This document shows positions 6,591-14,177 of a stretch of 23,024 nucleotides of DNA, one piece after another. Positions within the stretch are counted from its first letter, which is position 1; the number at the start of each line of letters is the position of its first letter. A program made the position numbers and the translations under genes. Origin of the DNA: M2408 sp044348665. GTDB lineage: Bacteria > Bacteroidota > Bacteroidia > Flavobacteriales_D > Crocinitomicaceae. Below the pieces are notes generated by a model, which did no database searches, had not been told where the DNA came from, and worked only from the letters and a program-made list of their open reading frames with translations. The DNA lies in NCBI GenBank assembly GCA_044348665.1, contig JBIKSI010000045.1:1-23024 (forward strand), read 5' to 3'.

Positions 6591-7868
6591 ATGATTGTTT
6601 TCAAATTTGGTGGTGCATCCGTAAAAGATGCAAGTGCAATAAAAAATGTTGCTTCCATTTTAAGCTTGTTTTCTGAAGAGAAAAAATTGGTTGTAATCTC
6701 TGCCATGGGAAAAACAACGAATTTATTGGAAGAAATTATTCAAGCATTAAAGGAAAAGAACCATCAAAAATACGATTTGTTGCGTGAGCAGTGTTATGAT
6801 TTCCACTTAACAATTTTAGAAGAATTATTTCCTGAAAAACATTTTAAAATTTATCAGCAAATTGATTCCATTTTTGAGAAATTGGATGAAAAAAAGGAAG
6901 GATATTTTTCCGATAATTTTGCTTTCGAATACGATCAAATTGCCTCTTTAGGCGAGCTTTTCAGTACACTTATCGTTGAAGCGTTCTTGCGTGAACAAAA
7001 TGAAAAATCAGTTTGGATTGATGCACGTAAATTAGTACGTACTGATAATAATTACAGAGACGCTAATGTAGATTGGACTAAAACAGAAGAATTAATTACA
7101 ACAAATGTGTTGCCTTTATTTAAAAATTCAGATACCATAATTACACAAGGTTTTGTTGGTCATACAGTTGAAGGTTTTACTACAACATTGGGGAGAGAAG
7201 GTTCGGATTACACCGCTGGAATTTTTGCATATTGCTTAAATGCAAAGGATGTAACAATTTGGAAAGATGTACCAGGAATGTTGAATGCTGATCCAAAATG
7301 GTTTGATGATACTATTAAATTAGATAAAATTTCCTTCAAGGAAGCAATCGAGTTAGCCTATTATGGTGCAAGTGTAATTCACCCTAAAACAATTAAACCC
7401 CTACAAAATAAAAACATTCCTTTGTTGGTGAAATCTTTTGTAAATCCTCATGCTGAGGGAACAACGATTCAAGAATCAACAGAGTTTGACCACCTTGTTC
7501 CTTCCTTCATTTTCAAAATGAAACAAGTGTTGTTTTCCATTACTCCGCGAAATTTTTCTTTTATAGTGGAAGAGAATCTAAGCAGAATTTTTAATCAACT
7601 TTCAGGAATTGGAGCAAAAATAAATTTAATGCAAAATTCAGCTTTAAGTTTCTCATTTGCACTTGATCAGGAAAAAATTGACATAGAAGCGGTGTACAAC
7701 TTATTCAAAGACGAATATGAAATTAGGTACAATGAAAACCTTGAATTGGTAACCATTCGTCACTATAATTTAGAAACTATCGAACGCGTTACTGTACAAA
7801 AAGAAATGATTTTGGAGCAAAAAACAAGGCAAACGATACGTATTTTGATGAAAGATGCTGTTTCATGA
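6591..7868 (+). CDS. lysC: Aspartate kinase (monofunctional)
   Basis: Phosphorylates L-aspartate to 4-phospho-L-aspartate, the first step toward lysine/diaminopimelate, threonine and methionine. The 425-residue product starts MIVFKFGGAS; KFGGAS (5-10) is the kinase signature, GELFS (121-125) and TTLGREGSDYTA (198-209) form the aspartate/ATP site, and IHPKTI (263-268) is typical of the family. About 130 C-terminal residues (from around 295) form the ACT-type regulatory part, so end-product control is likely. Length suits a monofunctional enzyme; no homoserine dehydrogenase domain is fused. ATG 6591 was chosen because it gives the normal start of the kinase fold; the frame stays open to TTG 6534, but that lies inside the likely promoter. 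The symbol is by family; which isozyme this is cannot be told. It runs convergently into ung, only 10 nt apart. Confidence 0.92.
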   Translation: MIVFKFGGASVKDASAIKNVASILSLFSEEKKLVVISAMGKTTNLLEEIIQALKEKNHQKYDLLREQCYDFHLTILEELFPEKHFKIYQQIDSIFEKLDEKKEGYFSDNFAFEYDQIASLGELFSTLIVEAFLREQNEKSVWIDARKLVRTDNNYRDANVDWTKTEELITTNVLPLFKNSDTIITQGFVGHTVEGFTTTLGREGSDYTAGIFAYCLNAKDVTIWKDVPGMLNADPKWFDDTIKLDKISFKEAIELAYYGASVIHPKTIKPLQNKNIPLLVKSFVNPHAEGTTIQESTEFDHLVPSFIFKMKQVLFSITPRNFSFIVEENLSRIFNQLSGIGAKINLMQNSALSFSFALDQEKIDIEAVYNLFKDEYEIRYNENLELVTIRHYNLETIERVTVQKEMILEQKTRQTIRILMKDAVS

Positions 7869-7878
7869 AAATAGTTTA

Positions 7879-8580
7879 CTAAAGCACCTCAGAAAACAAA
7901 TCAAAATCCTTAATTTCCCAATTTACCGTTTCAATATTTTTTGTTTTTAGGTAATGATTTGTTTGCGAAAATGCCTTACAACCAAAAAAAGCTCCTCTTG
8001 CCAACGGTGAAGGATGTGCTGCCTTTAGTATTAGGTGTTTATTGGAATCAATTAATGATTCTTTACCATGGGCAAAATTTCCCCAAAGCAAAAACACAAG
8101 GTTTTCTTTTTGTTCCGAAAGAGTTTGAATCACTGTGTCCGTGAAAATTTCCCAGCCTTTTTTCTGATGTGAAGCAGCCTCTTTGGCTCTCACAGTTAAA
8201 GTTGCATTTAATAGTAAAACCCCTTGTTTGGCCCAATGCTCCAGATTTCCTGTTTTTGGAACTGCACACCCTAAATCTGTGCTTAATTCTTTAAAAACAT
8301 TTTGTAATGAAGGTGGAATTTTTATCCCATCAGAGACAGAAAAAGCTAAACCATTTGCCTGACCCTTTCCGTGATATGGATCCTGCCCTATTATGACCAC
8401 TTTTGTGTTCTCAAAACTGCAAAAATCAAATGCCGCAAATAATTGTTCGTCAGTTGGATAAATTTCAAAGCGCTTCTTCTCTTCTTCCAAAAATGAACAT
8501 AATTCCTTGAAATAACTTTTTGAAAATTCTTTAGAAAGGACATTTCTCCAAGAACCGGATAATTTATCATCAAACAACAT
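7879..8580 (-). CDS. ung: Uracil-DNA glycosylase
   Basis: Family-1 uracil-DNA glycosylase that removes uracil from DNA to start base-excision repair. The 233-residue product has every hallmark: GQDPYH (65-70) with the catalytic Asp67, GVLLLN (120-125) and the DNA-intercalation loop HPSPLARG (189-196). Length is normal. ATG at 8578-8580 is preceded by a TACTTTCG element (8605-8598 on the minus strand), so it may have its own promoter. It lies 43 nt downstream of the lycopene cyclase gene on the same strand, so read-through from the carotenoid genes is also possible. It converges with aspartate kinase without a visible terminator between them. Confidence 0.97.
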   Translation of the reverse strand: MLFDDKLSGSWRNVLSKEFSKSYFKELCSFLEEEKKRFEIYPTDEQLFAAFDFCSFENTKVVIIGQDPYHGKGQANGLAFSVSDGIKIPPSLQNVFKELSTDLGCAVPKTGNLEHWAKQGVLLLNATLTVRAKEAASHQKKGWEIFTDTVIQTLSEQKENLVFLLWGNFAHGKESLIDSNKHLILKAAHPSPLARGAFFGCKAFSQTNHYLKTKNIETVNWEIKDFDLFSEVL

Positions 8581-8597
8581 ACTTATAAGTAAAAATG

Positions 8598-8605
8598 CGA
8601 AAGTA
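8598..8605 (-). promoter_or_regulatory. Candidate -7 element for ung
   Basis: TACTTTCG on the minus strand matches TAnnTTTG in seven of eight positions and lies 17 nt upstream of the ung ATG. No TTG at -33 is visible at the proper spacing, so this is only suggestive. Confidence 0.3.
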
Positions 8606-8623
8606 CGCTTTTATTTGATTGGT

Positions 8624-9322
8624 TTATATTTTCTTTAATCGCTCTTTTCTACTTTTAAGATACTCAAAAATCCCAACAATTGGAAGCAACATACAATAAT
8701 TATAGTACAAATCTTCGAAAGGAATTGTTATGATTCGAAGTCCAATAATATGTTCTTCGCTATACCATACAATTGGTTTGTCAGTGACTGCACCAGTTAA
8801 AATTCCGTTGACAATAATAAATGGAATCAAAGCAACGAGGTAGGTGAACACAAAATTTTGGTACCAAGAAACTCGAAATCTGAAATAAATTCCGATGGTT
8901 AAAATGGCAGAAATGATGCAGGCAGAAGACGTATACCAATTATCGAAATTCATTACACCAAAAAGTAAACCTGAAAAGGTGAAAGCGAAAGCAAAGAAAT
9001 GAGCCAATTTTTTTCCTTGAAATTTTGGAAAATAAGCCTTCAAAACTTCATGAATAAAAACGCACGCAAAAGGAACCACTAAGAAAAATAAACACTCCTC
9101 AATAGGCAAGTTGTAAAAATAAATTCCGGAAAGATATTCAGGAGTGAAACCCCAAATGCTATTTGCTGTAAAATAAATATCCCAACAAATGAAGGCAAAA
9201 CTAATGATAAGAATCGCGGGAAAAAGGTACTTGAATTGCTTGTAAAAAGCAACTTTTTTGTCAAAACTGAGTGCAAATGGTCCTGCAACAGTGGCGATAA
9301 TAATCCATAAATATGCACTCAT
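8624..9322 (-). CDS. Lycopene cyclase, fused CrtYcd type
   Basis: An integral-membrane lycopene cyclase of the heterodimeric (CrtYc/CrtYd, fungal CarRA-like) class, with both halves in one 232-residue chain. It would form beta-ionone rings on lycopene to give gamma- or beta-carotene. The duplication is visible: the first half has WDIYFT, PEYLSG and NLPIEECLFF (PIEE at 73-76), and the second has VNGILTGAVT, then GLRIITIPFEDLYY (PFED at 201-204). These acidic PxE(E/D) sites are conserved in the family. Six to seven hydrophobic segments are seen (about 4-20, 33-50, 77-95, 105-124, 133-147, 160-178, 205-222). It is the last gene of a three-gene carotenoid set, 10 nt after crtZ. Whether it makes one ring or two cannot be told from the sequence. 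Confidence 0.88.
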   Translation of the reverse strand: MSAYLWIIIATVAGPFALSFDKKVAFYKQFKYLFPAILIISFAFICWDIYFTANSIWGFTPEYLSGIYFYNLPIEECLFFLVVPFACVFIHEVLKAYFPKFQGKKLAHFFAFAFTFSGLLFGVMNFDNWYTSSACIISAILTIGIYFRFRVSWYQNFVFTYLVALIPFIIVNGILTGAVTDKPIVWYSEEHIIGLRIITIPFEDLYYNYCMLLPIVGIFEYLKSRKERLKKI

Positions 9323-9332
9323 TTAGTCCGTT

Positions 9333-9818
9333 TTAGTCTTTGCTTGAATGATATTTACGATTGAACGTTTTTTTAGCTTCCTTGTAATATTTCAAGGGCA
9401 CGATTAACATTCCAAAACATTCCCCGTGTTCTTTTCCCATGTGTTTGTGGTGAACCTTATGTGCTTTTCTGATAGCAATAAAATAAGGATGATCAATATC
9501 ACGTAACCATTTGAATCTACGGTGAATATAAACGTCGTGAATCATAAAATAAGTAAACCCATACATGGCGATTCCGTATCCAATCCAAACAGGAACGTAG
9601 GCATCATTCATCATTCCCAGCATGATGCACAACCAAGAAGGAATTGCATATATTAAGAAAAAAACATCATTTCGTTCGAAAAATTTGCTTTCAGGAACAT
9701 GATGATCCTCATGAAAATGCCACATCAAACCGTGCATTACAAATTTGTGCGTTGCCCATGCCATGAATTCCATGACAAAAAACGTTGACAACATTACAAT
9801 AGGTCCCCACCAATACAT
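9333..9818 (-). CDS. crtZ: Beta-carotene 3-hydroxylase
   Basis: A non-haem di-iron membrane hydroxylase of the fatty-acid-hydroxylase superfamily that adds 3-OH groups to beta-ionone rings (beta-carotene to zeaxanthin, or the monocyclic equivalents). All histidine boxes are present in the 161-residue product: HKFVMH (24-29), HEDHH (36-40), HDVYIH (94-99) and HKVHH (120-124). Hydrophobic helices flank them (about 5-22, 52-70, 77-93). Length and motifs are typical of CrtZ. Start ATG 9816-9818 lies 2 nt after the stop of the CruF-like gene, and the lycopene cyclase follows 10 nt after its stop, so the three are surely co-transcribed. Confidence 0.95.
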   Translation of the reverse strand: MYWWGPIVMLSTFFVMEFMAWATHKFVMHGLMWHFHEDHHVPESKFFERNDVFFLIYAIPSWLCIMLGMMNDAYVPVWIGYGIAMYGFTYFMIHDVYIHRRFKWLRDIDHPYFIAIRKAHKVHHKHMGKEHGECFGMLIVPLKYYKEAKKTFNRKYHSSKD

Positions 9819-9820
9819 AC

Positions 9821-10459
9821 TTATATTATTAATAAAATTCCAAAAAACACTACTAAGATAAGATATAAACCATTAGTTAGTTTATTTTGTTCACTTAATT
9901 TCAACTTAAAATACAAAAAACTTAAGGGTAAAGATAATACAAACCAGCAAATGTAATTGTAAACTGGAATTTCTCCATTTTTCCACTGCCAATAATCGAG
10001 TTCCATAGCTATTGGTTCAATCATGAAATCTAATAAAACCATGAGTAAACTCGCAAGTAAGGTTTTGAGGTAAATAGACGTTTTTAACTTGTGAATTAGG
10101 TTTCCGGAACTAATGCTTAGAATTGCCCAATTGCAGCCAATAACAAAAGGAACACCCATAAATTTTGAACCTAAGTTGGCTCCGTAATAATAATCACCAA
10201 ACAAATATCCTGTTTTTACACCAATTATTTCATAAATCATTCCAAGACAAAAACTTAGTAAGACAAAGAGAATGAATTTCGAAAAATGGTGATTCCGTGC
10301 TAAAATCACTGCGAAAAAAGAAATGTACAAATTCATGGAACTCAGTGACAAAACATCGGCTCGGTAGCTAGAAATATTCATTCCAATCAAACCCACTGCA
10401 TGAAAAATGATTAAAATTAAGATCAGAAATAATTCCTTTTGAGCGATGATTCTATTCAT
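9821..10459 (-). CDS. cruF: Carotenoid biosynthesis protein, CruF-like hydratase
   Basis: A polytopic membrane protein of the DUF422/CruF family, known to add water across the C-1,2 double bond of an acyclic carotenoid end (1'-hydroxylase of gamma-carotene, or bisanhydrobacterioruberin hydratase). Family signs in the 212-residue product: IYEIIGVKTGYLFGDYYYG, then FMGVPFVIGCNWAIL, and FMIEPIAMELDYWQW, the most conserved acidic/aromatic stretch. About seven hydrophobic segments are visible. I chose ATG 10457-10459; the frame continues five codons further up to a TTG (10472-10474), which is less likely. It lies first in the carotenoid set, 41 nt after the mscS stop and 2 nt before crtZ. Assignment to the family is firm; the exact substrate is inference. 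Confidence 0.82.
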   Translation of the reverse strand: MNRIIAQKELFLILILIIFHAVGLIGMNISSYRADVLSLSSMNLYISFFAVILARNHHFSKFILFVLLSFCLGMIYEIIGVKTGYLFGDYYYGANLGSKFMGVPFVIGCNWAILSISSGNLIHKLKTSIYLKTLLASLLMVLLDFMIEPIAMELDYWQWKNGEIPVYNYICWFVLSLPLSFLYFKLKLSEQNKLTNGLYLILVVFFGILLII

Positions 10460-10500
10460 GGAGTATAATTTCAACTGTTATTGTTGCAAACAATGAAAAT

Positions 10501-11604
10501 TTAGTTTTGTTCGCGCACATGCATTGTTCGTTGCGGAAATGGAATGGTAATTTTATATTCTCGAAACAAGCGATCGATTTCAAAACGAATTTCAGATTTG
10601 AAAATATTGATGTCCCAACTTTGATCTGCCCAAAAATACAGTTCTAATTGCAAGCCATTTTCACCAAAATCCTTTAAACGCACACTTACATCTTCAGATT
10701 TTTTCACCTTTGGATGTGCAAAGGCTGCTTGTTTTAATAATTCACAAACGTGTTCCGTATTCGTTCCATACTCTACTGTAACTGGTATCATAAAACGTGA
10801 TAAATTGTTACCATGACTCCAATTTTCAACGTATTCTTGCGTTAATTTTGCATTAGGAATAATTAAAACATTTCCATCACGGGTTTCAATTTGAGTAGTC
10901 CTGACATTTATTTTTAAGATTTTTGCAATGATTGGTTCCTTAAATTTTGAATCTTGTAATTCAATGATATCACCAATTTTTACGGTACCTTCAAAAAGGA
11001 GTACCAAACCAGAAAACATATCCTTGAAAACATCTTGTAATCCTAATCCCAAACCAACAAGTAAGGCTGCCGATCCAATGAAAAAATTTGTTAAGTCAAC
11101 ATGAAGTGTATTTAAGATCATCAGCAACTGAATCACATAAATTACGTACTTGCTGAGCTGAACGTAAACAAATTCCGTACTTGGATTGTAATCCACTTTG
11201 TTTCTAAATTTTTTACTGAAATATAATTTCATAAAATTCAGCAACATCCTTGCTCCAAAAATAATTAAGGTTACTACAATGATTTGGTAAAAACTTATTT
11301 TAAAATATTTGTTTTTAACGATGTTGTAGTCTAAAAATTCCTCAAAAGAAACATCGTTATTATTGATATTAAAGCTCCAAACAGCCACGTAAAGCGCAGC
11401 AATATAGACACTTTGACTAAAAAGTTTTAACCACGTAGTTCTATTCCCTTCCAGGTGAATGTTTGCACCAATTAAATACTTTTTTAAGGAACGATGAATT
11501 ACCCTGCGCATGATGGCAGCAATCAAAAAAATCATTCCCAAAGCCAATAAATTCCACAAACAAACGTTGTATGGTCCTAATTTAAAAAGGGTATAACTCA
11601 TCAT
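10501..11604 (-). CDS. MscS-family mechanosensitive ion channel
   Basis: A 367-residue small-conductance mechanosensitive channel that would open on membrane tension and release solutes after osmotic down-shock. Hydrophobic helices lie at about 12-31, 62-79, 104-124 and 148-168. These precede the pore helix, which is rich in Gly/Ala (GSAALLVGLGLGLQDVFKDM, about 177-196). It continues into the MscS beta domain (SGLVLLFEGTVKIGDIIEL, 198-216; VLIIPNAKL) and the C-terminal alpha/beta part. Slightly longer than E. coli MscS, with extra N-terminal helices. It starts 12 nt after the dnaG stop and ends 41 nt before the carotenoid genes, so it is probably in one transcript with them; a functional link to pigment is not implied. 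Confidence 0.9.
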   Translation of the reverse strand: MMSYTLFKLGPYNVCLWNLLALGMIFLIAAIMRRVIHRSLKKYLIGANIHLEGNRTTWLKLFSQSVYIAALYVAVWSFNINNNDVSFEEFLDYNIVKNKYFKISFYQIIVVTLIIFGARMLLNFMKLYFSKKFRNKVDYNPSTEFVYVQLSKYVIYVIQLLMILNTLHVDLTNFFIGSAALLVGLGLGLQDVFKDMFSGLVLLFEGTVKIGDIIELQDSKFKEPIIAKILKINVRTTQIETRDGNVLIIPNAKLTQEYVENWSHGNNLSRFMIPVTVEYGTNTEHVCELLKQAAFAHPKVKKSEDVSVRLKDFGENGLQLELYFWADQSWDINIFKSEIRFEIDRLFREYKITIPFPQRTMHVREQN

Positions 11605-11616
11605 TTTATTTCGAAA

Positions 11617-13587
11617 TTAGTGTAAAATTATTCTTCCAAGTTCTTTAGCTAGTTGCTTCTTTACATTTAATAAGGTGATATTTTCAATCAATAATGAATC
11701 GATGTCCTCATTAGAATTACGTTCTTCTATTTCACTTAATTCTCGCTCTATTTCATTGATACGATCCAAAACTTTGCGCATTTTAAATGAATAAATTGCA
11801 TTGATTACACAAGAGTGTAAATTGTCAAGTTCCGTTTTAGTATCTATTTTGTAATGAATGAGCCAATTGTGACTTAACTCGTATTTTTCCGTTTCAATAT
11901 CCGATACAAAACGAACAATTTCTTGATCCTGATGCCTGCTTAAATTACTCGATTGATACAATGTGTTATTTGCAATTCCCTCTACTATAAAATCGTAAAT
12001 TTTGGTATATACTGGATGATTAAAATACAATTCATCGCGATTTAATTCATGGATAATTAACTCACACACAGAAGTACTAATTTTTTGAATCTCACCCTTT
12101 TCTGAAACTTGTTCGATTTCAACCAAATATACGCCATATTTTACTAAAATTCGAATTAAATTAAATTCTTCATAATGAACTTGTTCTTTTTTACTGGCTG
12201 TTGTTGCTTGATTACTAGGAAGTTTTGGGTCAACAAGTACTTGTTCAATTTGTGGTTCACCAACTTGTTTTCCAAGATCTTTTTTCCTGATTTTAAGTAA
12301 CTCTTGAGAAATAATAAGTTCATCAACATCAAACCTTTTAGCAATTTCCTTCGAATAAATTGAGCGACTAATTTGATCCGGGATTAAGGAAATTGAGTGT
12401 ACAATATCGTGAATTAATTTTACACGAATACTTGGATCAGGATTTCCATCGCTTAAAAGTAATTCTGCTTTGAAAGTAATAAAATCCTTCGTGTTTTCCT
12501 TGATGTAATTTTCTAATTCAGTGGTGCTGACTTTTTTAGAATACGAATCTGGATCATCTCCATCAGGAAATAATACTACGCGGACATTCATTCCTTCTTC
12601 CAAAATCAAATCGATTCCTCTGAACGAAGCTTTTATTCCTGCCGCATCACCATCGTATAAAATCGTAATATTTTGTGTATATCTGCGAATTAATTTGATT
12701 TGATCCTTCGTCAAAGATGTTCCAGAAGAGGAAACAACGTTAGTTAAACCTGCCTGATTTAAACTTATAACATCGGTATAACCTTCAACCAAAAAACAGT
12801 TGTCGTATTTTATGATGTCACTTTTCGCAAAATATAAGCCGTAAAGTATTTCACTTTTATTGTAAATAATACTTTCAGGTGAATTGAAATATTTGGCAAC
12901 CTTTTTATCATTCGTTAAAGTTCGACCACCAAAACCCAAAATTCTTCCTGTAACAGAATGGATTGGGAACATGACACGACCTCTGAAGAAATCAAAATGG
13001 CGGTCATCCTTGGATTTGATCAAACCAACTTTTTCACAAAATTCTAATTTATACCCTTTTGCTTTAGCTGCATCAGTAAAATCGTGACCAGAATTCAAAC
13101 AAAATCCAAGTTGAAATTTTTCAACAATATCTTTTCTAAATCCTCTTTCAAGGAAATAACTCAAACCAATTGCTTTTCCTTCTTCGTTTTCATGCAAATT
13201 CTGCATAAAGTGATTTTTGGCAAACTCGTTAATGATCTGCAAACTTTCACGTTCTGTGTATGCTGCAATTTGTTCCGGAGTTTGTTCTTCTTCTTCAGGA
13301 AGCGCAATGTTGTACTTTTCTGCCAGCCATTTTAAAGCTTCTGGATAGGAATAATGTTCCTTTTCCATCAAAAATGTCACAACCGAACCGCCTTTTCCAG
13401 TTGAAAAGCACTTAAAAATTTGTTTTGCTGGTGAAACACTGAAAGATGGTGTTTTTTCGTCTGTAAAAGGACTCAAACCCATGTAATTCGAACCCTTTTT
13501 TTTCAAATTGACGAACTGTCCAATCACCTCCTCAATGCGAGCAGTTTGAATGATGTTGTCAATGATATTTTCGGGTATACGTGCCAC
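11617..13587 (-). CDS. dnaG: DNA primase
   Basis: Makes RNA primers for chromosome replication. The 656-residue product has an N-terminal CHC2-like domain (about 5-95), a TOPRIM catalytic core with VEGYTDV (267-273) and YDGDAAG (311-317), and a C-terminal helicase-interacting part. The zinc site is degenerate: where CxxH...CxxC is expected there is LSPFTDEKTPSF (Ser39 and Thr42) and KCFSTGKGG (only Cys60 kept, Thr63 in place of the last Cys). The surrounding fold is well conserved, and from memory flavobacterial primases share this loss, so the gene is not judged defective. The start is GTG (13585-13587): an in-frame TAA at 13594-13596 leaves no upstream ATG. It heads a closely spaced minus-strand run with mscS. 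Confidence 0.95.
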   Translation of the reverse strand: MARIPENIIDNIIQTARIEEVIGQFVNLKKKGSNYMGLSPFTDEKTPSFSVSPAKQIFKCFSTGKGGSVVTFLMEKEHYSYPEALKWLAEKYNIALPEEEEQTPEQIAAYTERESLQIINEFAKNHFMQNLHENEEGKAIGLSYFLERGFRKDIVEKFQLGFCLNSGHDFTDAAKAKGYKLEFCEKVGLIKSKDDRHFDFFRGRVMFPIHSVTGRILGFGGRTLTNDKKVAKYFNSPESIIYNKSEILYGLYFAKSDIIKYDNCFLVEGYTDVISLNQAGLTNVVSSSGTSLTKDQIKLIRRYTQNITILYDGDAAGIKASFRGIDLILEEGMNVRVVLFPDGDDPDSYSKKVSTTELENYIKENTKDFITFKAELLLSDGNPDPSIRVKLIHDIVHSISLIPDQISRSIYSKEIAKRFDVDELIISQELLKIRKKDLGKQVGEPQIEQVLVDPKLPSNQATTASKKEQVHYEEFNLIRILVKYGVYLVEIEQVSEKGEIQKISTSVCELIIHELNRDELYFNHPVYTKIYDFIVEGIANNTLYQSSNLSRHQDQEIVRFVSDIETEKYELSHNWLIHYKIDTKTELDNLHSCVINAIYSFKMRKVLDRINEIERELSEIEERNSNEDIDSLLIENITLLNVKKQLAKELGRIILH

Positions 13588-13601
13588 TTTTTTTAGTTAA
13601 C

Positions 13602-13658
13602 GATAAATTATAAGTTATAAATGATAAATTATGAGTTTTTAGTTATGAGTTAGTAGTT
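13602..13658. repeat. Imperfect AT-rich direct repeats upstream of dnaG
   Basis: GATAAATTATAAGT (13602-13615) recurs as GATAAATTATGAGT (13623-13636), a 21-nt period with one mismatch, followed by related words (TTAGTTATGAGTTAGTAGTT). Such degenerate tracts of similar words are frequent between genes in Flavobacteriia. No gene is seen here. Confidence 0.6.
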
Positions 13659-13690
13659 GTGTTGATTTCGACTTCGCTCAATCAACATAA
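13657..13690. repeat. Inverted repeat with TTCGACTTCGCTC loop
   Basis: TGTTGATT (13660-13667) and AATCAACA (13680-13687) are perfect arms around a 12-nt loop, and the stem can be stretched three more base pairs (one G-T) to 13657-13690. The GC-richer loop stands out in AT-rich DNA, and similar CGACTTCGCTC-type elements are scattered in Bacteroidota intergenic regions as I recall. It could also act as a terminator-like structure downstream of the lipoprotein gene. Confidence 0.55.
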
Positions 13691-13705
13691 TTGAATTGTA
13701 AATCA

Positions 13706-13768
13706 TAATCTTAATATCTTAAAGTCCTATTATCTTAATATCCTAAAATCCTACCATCTTCCATCCTA
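13706..13768. repeat. Degenerate 8-bp tandem repeat
   Basis: Read on the + strand the tract divides into octamers TAATCTTA, ATATCTTA, AAGTCCTA, TTATCTTA, ATATCCTA, AAATCCTA (13706-13753). Two poorer copies follow, up to the stop codon of the lipoprotein gene. Consensus is NNATCYTA. The repeat reaches the stop codon itself (13766-13768). Confidence 0.65.
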
Positions 13769-14155
13769 GAGTCCAAAATCTTTTTCCTCTGCAAGTTTAC
13801 TTTTTTCATCATAGGTTTTCCAAACGCCAATTTTTTTGTCGTTTCGGTATTCGCCGTAGTAAAAAATGGTACCGTTTGGATATTTTACAATTGAATGACC
13901 ATCTTTTAATCCATTGTTATAATGTGTTACAGATAATTCAGTTTTTGCTTCTGAATAAAAAACCCATCTGCCATGACGTTCGTTTTCTTTATTCAAACCT
14001 CCTTGCAATTTAATATTCTTTTTGCCTGGATAATATTCGGTGTAAACTCCATCTTTGATTACCACTAAATCTTCAAATTTCTTTTTTTTAACTTCTTCTT
14101 CCTGCTGACAGGCAAAAGCAACAAAAATAAGCGATAAAAACAGCAATGTTTTCAT
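13766..14155 (-). CDS. MORN-repeat lipoprotein
   Basis: A 129-residue exported lipoprotein. The signal peptide MKTLLFLSLIFVAFAC gives a lipobox with Cys16 as the lipidated residue, followed by an acidic then lysine-rich tether (QQEEEVKKKK). The mature part has two to three MORN-like units of the toxin-antitoxin YwqK type: GGLNKENERHGRWVFY, then YNNGLKDGHSIVKYPNG and YGEYRNDKKIGVWKTYDE, with the G-x-W/Y pattern. The function of such lipoproteins is unknown; the label 'antitoxin' used by some databases is not supported here, as no toxin gene is adjacent. Its stop codon lies in a repeat tract. A perfect TAATTTTG element is located 10 nt upstream of its ATG. Confidence 0.82.
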   Translation of the reverse strand: MKTLLFLSLIFVAFACQQEEEVKKKKFEDLVVIKDGVYTEYYPGKKNIKLQGGLNKENERHGRWVFYSEAKTELSVTHYNNGLKDGHSIVKYPNGTIFYYGEYRNDKKIGVWKTYDEKSKLAEEKDFGL

Positions 14156-14165
14156 AATTATAAAT

Positions 14166-14173
14166 CAAAATTA
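14166..14173 (-). promoter_or_regulatory. Candidate -7 element for the lipoprotein gene
   Basis: TAATTTTG on the minus strand is a perfect TAnnTTTG match, 10 nt before the ATG at 14155 and within the 22-nt gap after the polyprenyl synthase stop. No well-spaced TTG at -33 is visible. Confidence 0.4.
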
Positions 14174-14177
14174 GTTA

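Noticed and set aside
12156..12344. Short ORFs inside and opposite dnaG (also 12521-12703, 12884-13087, 13084-13335) as genes
   Set aside because: They are alternate-frame shadows of the conserved primase gene with no recognisable features or start context.
13766..14155. Lipoprotein as antitoxin of a toxin-antitoxin pair
   Set aside because: MORN-repeat YwqK-like proteins often receive this label, but no toxin-like gene is adjacent and the protein is exported and lipidated.
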